The translations under genes were made by a program, and so were the position numbers. Under the pieces are notes generated by a model. The model was not told where the DNA came from, ran no database searches, and worked only from the letters and a program-made list of their open reading frames with translations. Of a stretch of 64,000 nucleotides of DNA, positions 24,198 through 36,172 are shown one piece after another. Each line of letters opens with the position of its first letter. Positions within the stretch are counted from its first letter, which is position 1. Source of the stretch: Artocarpus heterophyllus (Eukaryota; Streptophyta; Magnoliopsida; Rosales; Moraceae); assembly GCA_025403435.1 (NCBI GenBank), contig CM046333.1, positions 31,207,521 through 31,271,520 of the forward strand, given 5' to 3'.

Positions 24198-26220
24198 TGT
24201 TGGAAAAATAGTACGCAACAGAATTTTAAAAATTTTATATTATAGTATTTTTTGAAACACAAGTTTCACATGCTATATGCATAAATTAACCGGATCTTAC
24301 TAACCTCTATGTGTTGAAAAGCTCCTGCAATCAGTGAAGAAAAGTAACGCTCCAGAAGTACCTTAACCAAATAGCCTTCTTTGTTATTCTCTATCCACAA
24401 TTGGAGTGAGTGTGGCCTCACACGTACAGTTTTTCCTCCAAATGACTCTCCTTCCAACCAATTGAGAGAACCAAAAGCTAGTGTTCGTGATTTGTGAACA
24501 AGAGCTCTTAGGGAGTTTCGGATTCTCACCAGTAGAGTATCACTCTTAATCTCTCAATTGATCTTAATAACTTATGAGACTCGCTCCCTATTTATAGAGG
24601 TTGGGTCTTAGGTCAATCCTTATCAGATAAGGTCTCAAAAATTCGAGTTAGAATCAAATTCAGATCAATATCTGATGAAATCAACGTGAAAACACATGAT
24701 CTTTTTTTTGCGCATAGGCAGGCCGATTTGTCTAAAAGGCATGCCGAACTTGCCCATTGGCAGGCCGAACTTAAGGATCGACATGCTGAACTGCCAAGAA
24801 AAAATCTCAACAAATCTTTTATTTTTCACCTGAGATTCTATAGGATAAAGTCTTAGTTTTAATTCAAATAACCCAATAGAAAAGTTATCTAATTAAAACA
24901 ACTTTATCTGGATAATCTCTAGGAAAATAAATGAATTCCTAATAATTCTACAAGTTTATCTTGATTTAATTTATTCAAAATTAAATCAACTAATAAACAG
25001 ACAAGAATTATCCGATGCCAATAATTCAACAAGTTTATCTTGAATTAATTTTGTCAACCGATAAACAGACATGAATTATTTGATTCTTTCGAATTTCAAC
25101 CAATCTAATAAATTTGACATAAGTCACCAATTATTGAAAAAGCACGGCGTATCGTTACAGGATTTTTTGAGCTAGCAAAGGGGACCAAATAGACCTATAT
25201 AGTTCAAGCTCTCAATAATTATGAAACCCAATATCCCAAATATATATTTCATAATTATCAACTCCAACGCTACTCCACTAAAAGCTTGGAGCTGCACTCT
25301 CGAACTATATAAAATTACGAAGCCCGTATAGCTAAGTCTCCATGACATATCATAGTGTATCGTATCCCCATAAGATTATCCATAACCGGCTTAAGGACAA
25401 GTTTTGTCTTACCTTCCTGATTATTTTTATCTTACATTCCATCACCATCAAAAAACTTATCATCCAAAGACAATATACCATTTGGATACCATTTAGTTAC
25501 ACCTATGTATCCAAATGGTTGAGCGCTCCAGTTTTCCAATTACAGGATAACGCATATAAGAAGATATCACTACTCCTAAAGATGAGCTGTGGATTCCATA
25601 TCTATGAATAACAGGTCTACGCTATCAAGAGTCATGCCTCCAACGTACCGGCATGTATACCACTATTAAAATATGAGTGTCACCTTTTTGTACATCGAAA
25701 GACACAAGTCAAGACAACAGGCCCACTATTCATTTTAGGATTAAGATACAATACAATGGTTGTCTAAAGTGAATCGATTTTCTGAGACAGAATTATTAAT
25801 CCAAATCAATTCACTTTATGTCTCGATCCAACACATCGTCACCTATGACAACGTGCCAATGTTTCTATTCATGGAGTCCACCTCCGATGGTCAAGACAGA
25901 CCATCTCCCAATAAGGATATAGACAACGTAACAATCTTTACATGAATAAAGCGCCCAACTTTATTCCCTCGATTGTGGATCTTATGTTTTAGAATGTCAC
26001 CTAAAGAATCGTGTCTTTTGCATAATCTGTCCATCATATGCCCAATTCTTAAAGGTTTAGACCGACAATCTCAGACTATTATTTGCTTAACATACATTCA
26101 ACAAATATGAACGTAAAGAGGACAAGATTTGGTATATAAACAATAAATAAATTCTTTATTGATAAAAATGTCTCCAAAAACATATTACATTTTTGTTCCT
26201 TAGGGCATACATGTCTAACA
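24198..26220 (-). repeat. 5' LTR of copia-B
   Basis: 2023 bp, TGTTGGAAAAATAG to GTCTAACA, with a minus-strand TATA box at 24588-24597 and the GGCAGGCCG motif cluster at about 24713-24790. It is followed by the TATTT duplication. Confidence 0.92.
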
Positions 26221-26797
26221 TATTTTTCAATACCCGAATAATACCTTTGAAAAGATAACATTAACTCTTCGTTAGAGAGCTATAGATTCTATGTTTGTAG
26301 ATTATACTCTCATCAAATATAGGTTGTATCTCCAACATACAGACAATAGAGCCTTCGATCTTTGGAACTCTTAGCTTTAGCATATCAAAAGATACAAGCT
26401 ATAAACATAGAGTTATGAATCCATGTTCAGGATTAAGATGACAAATAAATGATTATCAAGGAGAATTGATTTTAGTTAAAAAATTATTACTAAATTAATT
26501 CAACTTCATGTCTAGTCTAGTGTGCGGCCACATATGAAAATTGTAGACTATTCATTTTAGACTGTTAATCTCCTAATCGGATCTTTCCACATATAAACTC
26601 CACATATGCCTAATTCCAAGATTTAGTTCTCATAGTCATGGATCACATGTTTGCTAATATACAATCATTAATATGATAGTAATATAAGGACCTCATTATT
26701 AGTATATGAAATGTTTGCATTCTTATTTATTTCACCAAAAATGTCATAAATACAACTAAAGTATTTTTTTCCTTAGGGCACTGATCATAATGTTTAA

Positions 26798-27970
26798 TGG
26801 CAAGACATAAGAAAGATGAGCTTCAAGACTTTTGACAAGTCAATAAGTGTTTGTGATGGTGAGGAATATTAAAGTGGTTTTTGGAAAGAGGAAAAAATAA
26901 GAAGAATGAACTGGCTGGAGAAACACCTTGAAAGAAGAAGTTAATCTTGGTCCAACTTCTATATCGGAGTACTCTTTTATTCATCATTGCTTGGATGTCA
27001 TGCACATTAAAAAGAACAGTTGTGAATTGATAGTAGATTCGTTGCTTGACATTCTTGGAAAAACTAAAGACAGTTTCAATGCATGATTGGATCTTATTGA
27101 TAAGAATATAAGAGGTTATTTGACTCCCAAAAAAAGAGACGCTTAGACTTACTTGGCTCCATCAAAGTACACCTTATTGAGACAAGAGAAGAAAAAAATT
27201 ATGAATAGCTTGCTTTGATCAAAGTTCTAGAATGGTATTCTTCTAACTTCAAAAACTTGGTATCAATATTTGAGTTGAGGCTTATTGGCATGAAGACACA
27301 TGATTGTCACACTGCGATGCAACAATTGTTCTCACTTGCTTTACGTGGAATTCTCCCGTCGAAGGTGAGATATGTATTAATAAAGTTTTGTTTCTTCTTT
27401 AACTCCATATGTTCCAAGGCGATAAATCCAAGGAAACTAGACACAATGCAAGCGGAGTTGGTGAAAAGCTTATGCATGTTTAAAAAGTACTTTCCACCAT
27501 ATTTTTTGATATTATGATTTATTTAACGGTGCACTTAACATGCAGTATAGCCTTGTGGGCCAATATACTTGAGGTAGACATACCCTTTGAAAGATACATG
27601 AAGCTTTTAAAGGATTATCTCAAAAACCAAAATAGGCCAAAGTGCTGCATTGTAGAAAATTACATAGCCAATGAAGCTGTGGAATTTTGCTCGGAGCACT
27701 CGTCTAATATCGAAGCAATGGTTTGCCAAGGAAGGTTAACATTGAGCCTAAAGCAATGTTTTTCAATATTTCATTATCGGTTTCTTGTAAAGAATAGAAG
27801 CAAAATGGTTTTACGTTTTGCACAATAATTGTGTGGTTGAACCATATGTAGAGGTCTACATGAAGGAAATAAAAGATGCAAATCTCAAAAGAGGAAGAAA
27901 TTTGAGAATTGGTTTTAAGATAAACATAGCTACAAATTTAGAGAATGGATATGAGCAAACACATATGCCA
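26798..27970 (+). pseudogene. CACTA TNP2 transposase, central-C-terminal part, broken
   Basis: Read across frames, this continues the transposase: YWSNFYIGVLFYSSLLGCHAH, then KVLEWYSSNFKNLVS, RLIGMKTHDCHTAMQQLFSL, ALRGILPSKVRYVLIKFCFF, CSKAINPRKLDTMQAELVKS, and FERYMKLLKDYLKNQNRP with IVENYIANEAVEFCSEH. These are the conserved TNP2 blocks in the right order. Around 27840 it reads VVEPYVEVYMKEIKDANLKR. Stops and frameshifts are frequent, although two stretches of about 100 codons remain open (27215-27517, 27514-27828). It is interrupted at 27970 by gypsy-2. Confidence 0.88.
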
Positions 27971-28524
27971 TGTCACGTCCCGGAGAACGGGAGTTGACGT
28001 GGTGAATTATTTAAATTAATTAAAAGAAAATTTAATTAAAATCCAAAGTTTAAAAGTTTGAGTTAAATATAAAATATGAAAAAATAAATAATAAACATAG
28101 CGAATATGGGTCCCACAGACCCACGACTTGTGCACACACATGGTACTGACAATATCATAAATACAATTACAGTCCAAGATACAAATAAAGTTAAGATTCT
28201 TACATGCCTTGATTTAAATAATACAAATAAATTAAATAATCCTTCTATTGCTCCTGAGTTCGGTTCAAAGAATCCTCTCCAAACCTAAATGGGAAACCAC
28301 CTAGAGGGGGAAATTTAAAACAAATAAAACGTGAGCGAAAGGCTCAGTAGAACTATGTTTTATAAATAATTTATTTTAAGGAAACATTTCATTATTTAGG
28401 AATTATTTAAAAGAAACCTTAAATAAATAAATAGTTAAACAAATAAACAATTTTAAGTAAAACCATTCTTACCCAGAACAGTCTACTTGGATAACCAGAA
28501 ATATCATTTTCCTTTCCTAGGCAA

Positions 28525-30548
28525 TGTTAGACATGTATGCTCTAAGGAGTAAAAATGTAATACGTTTTTGGAGACATTTTTATCAATAAAGAATTTATTC
28601 ATACCAAATATTGTCCTCTTTACGTTCATATTCGTTGAATGTATGATAAGCAAACAGTAGTCTGAGACTGTCAATCTAAACCTTAAGAGTTGGGCATATG
28701 ATGGGATGATTATGCGGTAGACACGACTCTTAAGGTGATGGTCTAAAATATATGATCCGCAATCGAGGGAATAAAGTTGGGCGCTTTATTCATGTAAAGA
28801 TTGTTATGTTGTCTATATCCCTTTTGGGAGATGGTTTGTCTTGGCCATCGGAGTTGGACTCCGTGAATAGAAACATTGGCGCGTTGTCATAGGTGACGAT
28901 GTGTTGGATCGGGACATAAAGTGAATTGATTTGGATTAATAATTCTGTCTTGGCAAATCGATTCACTTTAGACAGTCGTTTGTATTGTATCTTAATCCTG
29001 AGATGAATAATGGGCCCGTTGTCTCGACTTGTGTCTTTTGATGTACCAATGGGTGACTCCCACATCTCTATAGTGGCATGCATGCCGGTACGTTGGAGGC
29101 ATGACTCTTGGTAGCGTAGACTTGTTATTCATAGATATGGAATCCATAGCTCCTCTTTAGGAGTAATGATATCCTCTTATATGCGTTGTCCTGTAATTGG
29201 AAAACTGGAGCGCTCAACCATTTGGATACATAGGTGTAACCGAATGGTATACTATCTTTGGATGGTAAGTTTTCTAATGGTGAGACAATGGAACGTAAGA
29301 TAAAAATAATCGGGAAGGTAAGACAGAACTTGTCCTTAAGCCGATTATGGATGATCATATGGGGATGCGATACACTATGATATGTCATGGAGACTTAGCT
29401 ACACGAGCTTCGTAATTCTATAAAGTTCGAGAGTGCAGCTCCAAGCTTTTAGTGGAGTAGCGTTGGAGTTGATAATTGTGAAATATATATCTGGGATATT
29501 GGGTTTCATAGTTATCATGAGCTTGAACCTTATAGGTCCATTTTGGTCCCCTTTGCTAGCTCACAAAATCCTGTAACGACACGGCGTGCTTTTCCAATAA
29601 TTGGTGACTTATGTCGGATTTATCAGATTGGTTTAAAATTTATAAGAATCAAATAATTCATGTCTGTTTATCGGTTGAATTAATTATGTAAGAAATTAGT
29701 TCAAGATGAACTTGTTGAATTATGGCGTTCGGATAATTCTTGTCTGTTTATCGGTTGTTTTAATTTTGGACAATTAGAACAAGATAAACTTGTAGAATTG
29801 TTGTGAATTGATTTATTTTCTTAGAGATTATCTTGATAAAGTTTGTTTTGATCAGATATCTTTTCTATTGGGCTATTTGAATCAAAACTGAGACTTTATC
29901 CTTTAGAATCTCGGGTGGAAAATAAAAGATTCGCGGAGATTTTTTCTCGGCAGTTCGGCATGCCGGATGACGTGTTCGGCCTGCCGAACTGGCCAGTTCG
30001 GCCTGCCTATCTCACAGTTCGGCATGCCGACCGCGACAGCTAAGATTACGCGTTTTTCACGCGTATCTTATCAGATATTGATCCGAACTTGATTATATTT
30101 CGATTTTTAAGACCTAATCTGATATGGACTGACCCCAAGGACCAATAGGTATAAAAAGGGAGTGAGTCTAATGATTTACTCAGATCAATTTGAGAGATTA
30201 AGAGTGATACTCTTCTAGTGAGCATCTAAAAACTCCCTGAGAGCTTTTGTTCACAAATCACGAACACTAGCTTTGGGTTCTCTCTATTGGTTGGAAGGAG
30301 AGTCACCGGTGGAAGAGCTGTACGTGTGAGCCCACACTCACTCCGGTTGTGGATAGAGAATAGCAAAGAAGACCAGTTGGTTGAGGCTCTTCTGGAACGT
30401 TACTTCTCTACACAGGTCGCGGAGGTTCTTCGGCATACTGAGGTTAGTAAGATCTGTTTAATTTATACATATAACATGTCAAACTTGTGTTTTGGAAAAT
30501 ACTCTGATAAAAAATTTTAAAATTCCGCTGCGCACTTTGTTTCCAACA
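28525..30548 (+). repeat. 5' LTR of copia-C
   Basis: 2024 bp. Coordinates shift by exactly 7648 to the 3' LTR over almost all of its length, indicating no indels until the last ~60 bp. It contains four TTCGGC-nn-GCCGAA-type palindromes at about 29955-30035 and a TATA box at 30150. Confidence 0.95.
30150..30157 (+). promoter_or_regulatory. TATA box of the copia-C 5' LTR
   Basis: TATAAAAA followed by GGGAGTGAGTC; the same site is at 37798-37805 in the 3' LTR. It is positioned about 400 bp before the LTR end, so transcription would start in the LTR and run into the leader. Confidence 0.75.
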
Positions 30549-30551
30549 AAT

Positions 30552-30563
30552 TGGTATCAGAGC
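30552..30563 (+). other. Primer binding site of copia-C (tRNA-iMet type)
   Basis: TGGTATCAGAGC, three bases after the 5' LTR, a perfect match to the initiator tRNA-Met complement. Confidence 0.96.
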
Positions 30564-32204
30564 CGAGGTTTTTACATAAATTTGCAAGTTTGTGATCATG
30601 TTATATGCATAAATTTTGTGATCTTAATCTCTCCAATGCTTGAATTGAATTTTATAGAGAGATGGCACTCTAGGTTTCTATATAATATATATGTTGTCAT
30701 GGATTATATGGTGGATGTTTATTAATTAATTATGGTTGATTAAATTGTTGTTTAATTATTTATTAATTAATTAATACCGGTTATGGTTCCTTAGAGGTTA
30801 GAATGTGTATCTAAGTTTTTCATGTAATTAGATGGCGGACTATCATCTCCGTCTAGGAATTATTATTTAATTTGTAAGAATTTTGTAATTAAATAATTAT
30901 TCGGAGAAGACGGAACGAGAAGTCGGATCTTGAAGATAGATGATGGCGCCTCCAGGTATTTCCTGAGTCTCTAATTTTGTGTTTTTGAATTGTTGAAAAT
31001 AAAATTGATGAATTGCATTAAAATTGTATTTTCTGGATTGAGTGTTTTCTGCTCGGTCGGCATGCCGGACCTCACAGTTCGGCAGGCCGAAGGTCACAGA
31101 TCGGCAGGCCGGACGTACGGTCCGGCAGGCCGACAGTGGGGCAGAAATTTTGGTGCTCTGCCGGCAGGCCGAACCTTCATGTTCGGCAGGCCGAACCACC
31201 ATGATCGGCAGACCGATCACCTAGATCGGCCTACCGACAGAGAGCATCCAGGTGTCCAGAAAAGGTGCAATTTTTGGTGCAGTTTTAATTTTATTTTTGG
31301 GACGATTCTGAGAAACATTAAATTTGGATATGACCGGAAATATGAAGTGTTCGATTCATACGGGATTGAGGACTTGAAGATGGATATTACATGAAGAAGG
31401 ATACAGCTTGAGGATTCAAGGATGAAGAATCGATAAATGTCTCGATTATTCTCTTGTAATCTTAGTTTTTCTATTCTCTAGGGTGGAACCATAATATTAC
31501 GGTTATTATTATTATGCTTGTAGCTTTGCTTGATTGCTTTGCTTGTCTGCATTATAATATGATTTACCATGTATATTGATAACATGTCATATAGAATAGG
31601 GAGTGCCGCTCATATTAAAATTGTTCATGCATAATTTTAAAATAAAACCTTGACTTCAAAAGATTGAGTGGGAGAAGGTTTTCGAAGAGAGAACCTAAGG
31701 CCTCCATCGTTGGTCCATAGGAAGAACATGATGGTCCCAACCCCTAGGAAGGGATTTCTATTATGTACCAGATTGGATCTCTAAAAGGATAAGGTATTTT
31801 AGTATGATTTATGGTTGCACACCCCTAGGTGGTGATTATAAATCATGGATAAAATATTGAAACGGTGGTTATACACTCACGTTAATTTTATTATTAACCT
31901 CCCCTAGGAGCTCTGTTAATAAAATTAATGGCCAAAGAAACGATTATTAGTATATGCTGGATCATACGGGTCCTGGATGGCATATATTAATCAGGAGGGG
32001 ATCCGTGTTCCTGATTGAATTTGGCATGACTCCCCTAGGAGCTTGTTGAATTCTGAGTTGGGAATTATCGTTGTAAGGTTGTGATATTTTCAAGGTTTTG
32101 ACACATAAACACATTTGTATGATTTTACATGATTGTGTTATCTTACTAAATTATTAAATATGTTTGCTTATGTTTGGTATATGATTCTTTATTGTAGATT
32201 GAAA
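30564..32204 (+). other. copia-C 5' leader (1.6 kb), structured, non-coding
   Basis: Contains the palindrome array at 31055-31245 and stem-loops at 31805-31845, 31882-31928 and about 31948-31990. Four CCTAGG motifs lie at 31743, 31824, 31903 and 32034. The first two stem-loops carry CCTAGG in the loop. The same elements occur in the diverged copia-B leader. A leader this long and structured may hold packaging or dimerisation signals (inference). Confidence 0.75.
31055..31245 (+). repeat. Array of eight short palindromes, TTCGGC-AG-GCCGAA type (copia-C leader)
   Basis: Eight variants of a 14-bp motif spaced about 20-35 bp apart, including TTCGGCAGGCCGAA and GATCGGCAGACCGATC. Each is an inverted repeat around a 2-base centre. 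The spacers between units are not conserved. Confidence 0.85.
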
Positions 32205-35200
32205 ATGTCTAAAAACGCTTTATCATCGATACTTGACAAAAACCAATTAACCGGTGAGAACTATAATGATTGGAAACGGAACCTGGACATCGTCCTATCC
32301 TTTGAGAAACTGAAATATGTACTGACAACTCCTTGTCCTCCCGAGCCTACGGGAGACTCAAGTAATGAGCAATTCCAAGCGTACGAACGCTGGAAAGATG
32401 CTAATGATCAGGCCCGCTGCTATGTTATGGCTAGCATGAATAACGTGCTGCAGGCTCAACATCAGGATTATGAGACTGCGAAGCAGATCTTGGATAATCT
32501 TGAGGACATGTTTGGAGGCCAGGCCATAACAAAGCGGCAAGGGGCGCTTCGGAAACTCTTAAACTGTAGACAGAGACCGGGGACATCTGTAAAGGAGCAC
32601 ATGATGTTGGTCATGGGTTACCTCGCTGAGGCTCAAACCAATGGAGCCGACATCGATGCTGAAACTCAGATGACTATGGTCTTTGAGACTCTGTCTAAGG
32701 AATTTATTCCGTTTAGAGCTACTTTTAATCTAAGCAATAGACGGGATATGACCTTGACAGAACTGATGAAACAGTTACAAGAGTTTGAACTGCTGATCAG
32801 GGAGTCTCCTGCTGGTGGAGAGGCCAATATGGTAGCTGCTTCTGGTTCCAATCCTAACTCTGGGAATGGAAAGAAACAACGGGCCAAGAGTGGGAAGTCT
32901 TCTATTCCTATTGCTACCAAGAGCAAGAAGAAGAAGAAGAAGAACCCAAAGAAGCTTAAGTGCTTCTTTTGTGGTAAGGTCGGGCATATAAAGAAGCATT
33001 GCAAGGACTTCCTTTCCAAGGGAGGTAGGTGTGATCTTCTATATTTAGAAACTTGTTTGGTTGAGGAATCCAGTGACATTTGGGTCATAGATTCTGGTGC
33101 AACTAATCATGTTTGTGTTTCTCTGCAGGGATTCAAAGAAACGAGAAGTCTACTTCGTGAAGACTTAACGCTTCGGATGGGCGATGGATCCTTGGTCTCA
33201 GCGGAAGCAGTGGGAGATGTCCATCTTTATTTTGATAATTATAGGAGTTTAATTTTGCGAGATTGTTTTTATGTTCCTAAATTTAAAAGGAATTTAATTT
33301 CTGTATCTTCTTTATTTAAAGACTCCTACGTGGTATCTTTTAATGAAAAAGTGGTGATTCGTAAAAACAAATCTTTTATCTGTTCTGGATGGATGCAAAA
33401 TAATCTATATTTTATCAAACCTAAGATGGACTTGTTGCTTAATGCTGAGATAAATGATAATAACTCAAAAAGACTTAAAACTTCTCACTCTAATAAGACT
33501 TATCTTTGGCATTTGCGCCTTGGCCATATTAACCTAAATAGGATTCAAAGGTTGGTAAGGGATGGACCTTTAAGTCACTTAAAGGTGGAATCTATACCTC
33601 AATGTGAATCTTGTTTGGAGGGTAAAATGACCAAAAGACCATACGGGTCTAAGGGCAATAGGGCCGAAGGGGTTCTAGAACTTGTGCATAGTGATGTTTG
33701 CGGACCGATGAACATCCGGGCACGAGGAGGGTATGAGTACTTCGTCACTTTTATTGACGATTACTCAAGATATGGGTATGTGTACCTAATGCACCACAAA
33801 AGCGAAACTTATGATAAGTTCAGGGAGTTTCGGGCTGAAGTGGAAAAGCAATTGGGTAGACCCATAAAGGCACTTCGATCAGATCGAGGTGGAGAATACC
33901 TTTCTGATGAGTTCTTGGGACACTTGTTAGAGAATGGGATTTTATCCCATTTGACTGCGCCGGGCACTCCGCAGCAGAATGGCGTAGCAGAGAGAAGGAA
34001 TAGGACTTTGTTGGACATGATTCGGTCCATGATGAGTTATTCATCATTGCCTTTATCCTTTTGGGGATATGCACTACAAACCGCATGTTATCTTTTGAAC
34101 AATGTGCCTTCAAAATCGGTCCCTAAAACTCCTCACGAGTTGTGGACAAGACGGAAGACATCCTTAAACCATATTCGCATATGGGGATGTCCAGCTCATG
34201 TCCTGTTTAAGGATCCGAATAAGTTGGAAGCACGTTCAGAAGTTTGCGTGTTTGTAGGATATCCAAAAGGGACTAAAGGGGGTTATTTTTATAACCCAAA
34301 GGAAAATAAAGTCGTGGTTTCAACTAATGCAACTTTCCTTGAGGAGAGTTACATGAACGACTTTAAACCTCAAAGCAAAGTGGTGCTTGAGGAGTTGAGG
34401 GGTAATCCATTTACTCCAGAGGTTCCGAACGAAACCATTCCGATCGGTGTAGAAAAACCAAACAAACCTGAACAACAACCTCAGGGGCTTCGGCGTAGTG
34501 GGAGGATCGGGCGTCAACCTGAGAGGTATATGTTCAATGGGGAGGTCTTTTTGGCTGAACCGGATGAACATGACAGGGATCCTTATACTTACGCAGAAGC
34601 TATGGAGGATGTTGATTCAAGACTCTGGACAGAGGCCATGAACATTGAGATGAAGTCTATGGAGACTAATCGTGTCTGGGAGCTTGTGGATCTTCCCGAA
34701 GGGGTAAAACCCATAGGGTGTAAGTGGATCTACAAGAGGAAAAGAGGAGTGGATGGAAAGGTCGAAACCTTTAAGGCTAGACTGGTAGCTAAGGGTTATA
34801 CGCAAAAGGAAGGAATCGATTATGAGGAAACCTTTTCGCCTGTAGCCATGCTTAAGTCCATCCGGATTCTCTTGTCCATAGCTGCCGCTCTCGACTACGA
34901 GATTTGGCAGATGGATGTCAAGACGGCTTTTCTGAATGGCTATCTTGATGAGTCCATTTATATGGAACAACCAGACGGGTTCAAGGTCACGGGTCAAGAG
35001 GGTAAGGTTTGTAAGTTGCTAAAGTCTATTTATGGACTTAAGCAGGCTTCTCGTTCTTGGAACATAAGATTTGATCAAGTGATCAAGACTTATGGGTTCT
35101 CACAAAATGTGGATGAACCATGTGTTTACAAACACATTAAGAATGGGAAGGTGGTTTTTCTACTACTCTATGTAGATGACATTCTGCTAATTGGCAATGA

Positions 35201-36158
35201 CGTTGGGGCATTGTCATCGGTCAAATTATGGTTGACCAAGCAGTTTGACATGAAGGACTTGGGTGAGGCTAATTTTGTTCTCGGTATCCAGATCTTTCGG
35301 GATAGGAAGAACAAAATGATAGCTTTGTCACAGGCCAGCTACATAGATAAAATTCTCAGGAGGTTTGCAATGCAGGATTCCAAGAAAGGTGGGCAACCAT
35401 CTAGGTCTGGAATTACTCTTTCTAAGAAAGACTCTCCAAAGTCTTATGAAGAAAGAGAATACATGAAGAAGGTACCTTATGCTTCGGCAGTGGGTAGTCT
35501 CATGTATGCCATGCTTTGCACTCGACCAGATATTAGCTATGCGGTCGGGATTGTGAGTCGATTTCAGGCGGATCCAGGACCAAACCATTGGGTTGCGGTA
35601 AAGCATATTTTCAAGTACCTGAGAAGGACTCGTGAGTATATGCTTGTGTATTCGGGTGAGGATTTAACTCCTCTAGGATACACTGATTCGGATTTTCAAT
35701 CCTGCCTGGATTCTAGGAAATCGACTTCAGGGTTTGTGTTTACTCTAGGTGGCGGTGCCATCAGTTGGAGAAGTGCGAAGCAAGATTGCACTTCGGATTC
35801 AACGATGGAGGCCGAGTATGTGGCGGCTAGTGATGCTTCGAAAGAAGCAGTGTGGCTCCGCAAGTTCCTTGGGGATCTTGAGGTAGTTCCTGGTGTGGAT
35901 AAAGCGGTATCACTGTACTGTGATAACAGTGCGGCGGTAGCTAATGCTAAGGAACCAAGATTTCACAAGAAGAGTAAGCATATTGATCGGAAGTATCATG
36001 TGATAAAGGACTTCGTTGAGAGCGGGCATGTCACGGTGTGCAAGATCGCGTCAGAGGACAATTTAGCTGATCCATTTACGAAGACACTTTCTGGGAGAGT
36101 CTTCGAAAGGCATGTGGAAGCTATGGGGATGCGAAATTTGCAGTATTTACTCACTTAG
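32205..36158 (+). CDS. Ty1/copia gag-pol polyprotein, intact (copia-C)
   Basis: An uninterrupted 1317-residue frame from the Met at 32205; 24 further in-frame codons from 32133 are possible, but the [10 protein letters not shown] start matches the start of copia gag. In order: a UBN2-type gag (about 15-205); a Lys-rich stretch and zinc knuckle [14 protein letters not shown] (253-266); protease [10 protein letters not shown] with Asp296; the zinc-binding pre-integrase domain LWHLRLGH...C-x2-C (about 434-470); integrase triad Asp497, Asp560, Glu596 (35 residues between the last two); RT with Asp904 and YVDD at 989-992; RNase H Asp1161, Glu1202, Asp1240. Size and order are normal for copia. The products would assemble particles in the cytoplasm, copy the RNA to DNA and integrate it. 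There is no frameshift between gag and pol, so gag excess must arise by another route. Confidence 0.95.
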   Translation: MSKNALSSILDKNQLTGENYNDWKRNLDIVLSFEKLKYVLTTPCPPEPTGDSSNEQFQAYERWKDANDQARCYVMASMNNVLQAQHQDYETAKQILDNLEDMFGGQAITKRQGALRKLLNCRQRPGTSVKEHMMLVMGYLAEAQTNGADIDAETQMTMVFETLSKEFIPFRATFNLSNRRDMTLTELMKQLQEFELLIRESPAGGEANMVAASGSNPNSGNGKKQRAKSGKSSIPIATKSKKKKKKNPKKLKCFFCGKVGHIKKHCKDFLSKGGRCDLLYLETCLVEESSDIWVIDSGATNHVCVSLQGFKETRSLLREDLTLRMGDGSLVSAEAVGDVHLYFDNYRSLILRDCFYVPKFKRNLISVSSLFKDSYVVSFNEKVVIRKNKSFICSGWMQNNLYFIKPKMDLLLNAEINDNNSKRLKTSHSNKTYLWHLRLGHINLNRIQRLVRDGPLSHLKVESIPQCESCLEGKMTKRPYGSKGNRAEGVLELVHSDVCGPMNIRARGGYEYFVTFIDDYSRYGYVYLMHHKSETYDKFREFRAEVEKQLGRPIKALRSDRGGEYLSDEFLGHLLENGILSHLTAPGTPQQNGVAERRNRTLLDMIRSMMSYSSLPLSFWGYALQTACYLLNNVPSKSVPKTPHELWTRRKTSLNHIRIWGCPAHVLFKDPNKLEARSEVCVFVGYPKGTKGGYFYNPKENKVVVSTNATFLEESYMNDFKPQSKVVLEELRGNPFTPEVPNETIPIGVEKPNKPEQQPQGLRRSGRIGRQPERYMFNGEVFLAEPDEHDRDPYTYAEAMEDVDSRLWTEAMNIEMKSMETNRVWELVDLPEGVKPIGCKWIYKRKRGVDGKVETFKARLVAKGYTQKEGIDYEETFSPVAMLKSIRILLSIAAALDYEIWQMDVKTAFLNGYLDESIYMEQPDGFKVTGQEGKVCKLLKSIYGLKQASRSWNIRFDQVIKTYGFSQNVDEPCVYKHIKNGKVVFLLLYVDDILLIGNDVGALSSVKLWLTKQFDMKDLGEANFVLGIQIFRDRKNKMIALSQASYIDKILRRFAMQDSKKGGQPSRSGITLSKKDSPKSYEEREYMKKVPYASAVGSLMYAMLCTRPDISYAVGIVSRFQADPGPNHWVAVKHIFKYLRRTREYMLVYSGEDLTPLGYTDSDFQSCLDSRKSTSGFVFTLGGGAISWRSAKQDCTSDSTMEAEYVAASDASKEAVWLRKFLGDLEVVPGVDKAVSLYCDNSAAVANAKEPRFHKKSKHIDRKYHVIKDFVESGHVTVCKIASEDNLADPFTKTLSGRVFERHVEAMGMRNLQYLLT

Positions 36159-36160
36159 TG

Positions 36161-36172
36161 CAAGTGGGAGAT
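36161..36172 (+). other. Polypurine tract of copia-C
   Basis: CAAGTGGGAGAT immediately before the 3' LTR and just after the pol stop codon (36156-36158). The plus-strand DNA primer would form here. Confidence 0.88.

Larger units (their letters stand above)
16546..26220 (-). mobile_element. copia-B: full-length degenerate Ty1/copia element nested in a solo LTR of a related family
   Basis: LTRs of 2009 and 2023 bp (16546-18554 and 24198-26220) flank a 5.6-kb internal region coding on the minus strand. The target duplication TATTT lies at 16541-16545 and 26221-26225. Protein and DNA match copia-C closely throughout, so the two are copies of one family, with copia-B older: its reading frame carries many stops and frameshifts and its LTRs differ visibly. 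Confidence 0.93.
15252..26792 (-). repeat. Solo copia LTR (minus), split by copia-B
   Basis: An LTR begins TGTTGGAATAATTAATTC at 15252 and continues to 16545, then resumes at 26226-26792 (about 1.86 kb in total). It aligns loosely along its length with the LTRs of copia-B/C (for example GAAGCTGCACTCTAG versus GGAGCTGCACTCTCG, and TTCCTTAGGGCA near the end), so it is a relative of that family. The 5-bp duplication TTTAA at 15247-15251 and 26793-26797 brackets it inside the TNP2 reading frame (KKAFN). No internal region accompanies it, as expected after LTR-LTR recombination. Its last two bases appear mutated. Confidence 0.78.

Noticed and set aside
28106..28288. Small ORFs repeated at 28106-28288 and 44641-44823
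   Set aside because: They lie at equivalent positions in the two gypsy-2 LTRs and carry no motif. Their conservation reflects the recent common origin of the LTRs.
31055..31245. Spaced short palindromes that could be mistaken for a CRISPR array
   Set aside because: Units are short and variable, spacers are uneven, the sequence is in a plant retrotransposon leader and the motif occurs in other LTRs. There are no cas genes.
32666..33088. 140-codon ORF antisense to copia-C gag (also 21555-22019 in copia-B)
   Set aside because: Shadow of the gag-protease frame: the low-complexity Phe/Leu stretch is the complement of the Lys-rich block. No TATA box or other signal supports it.
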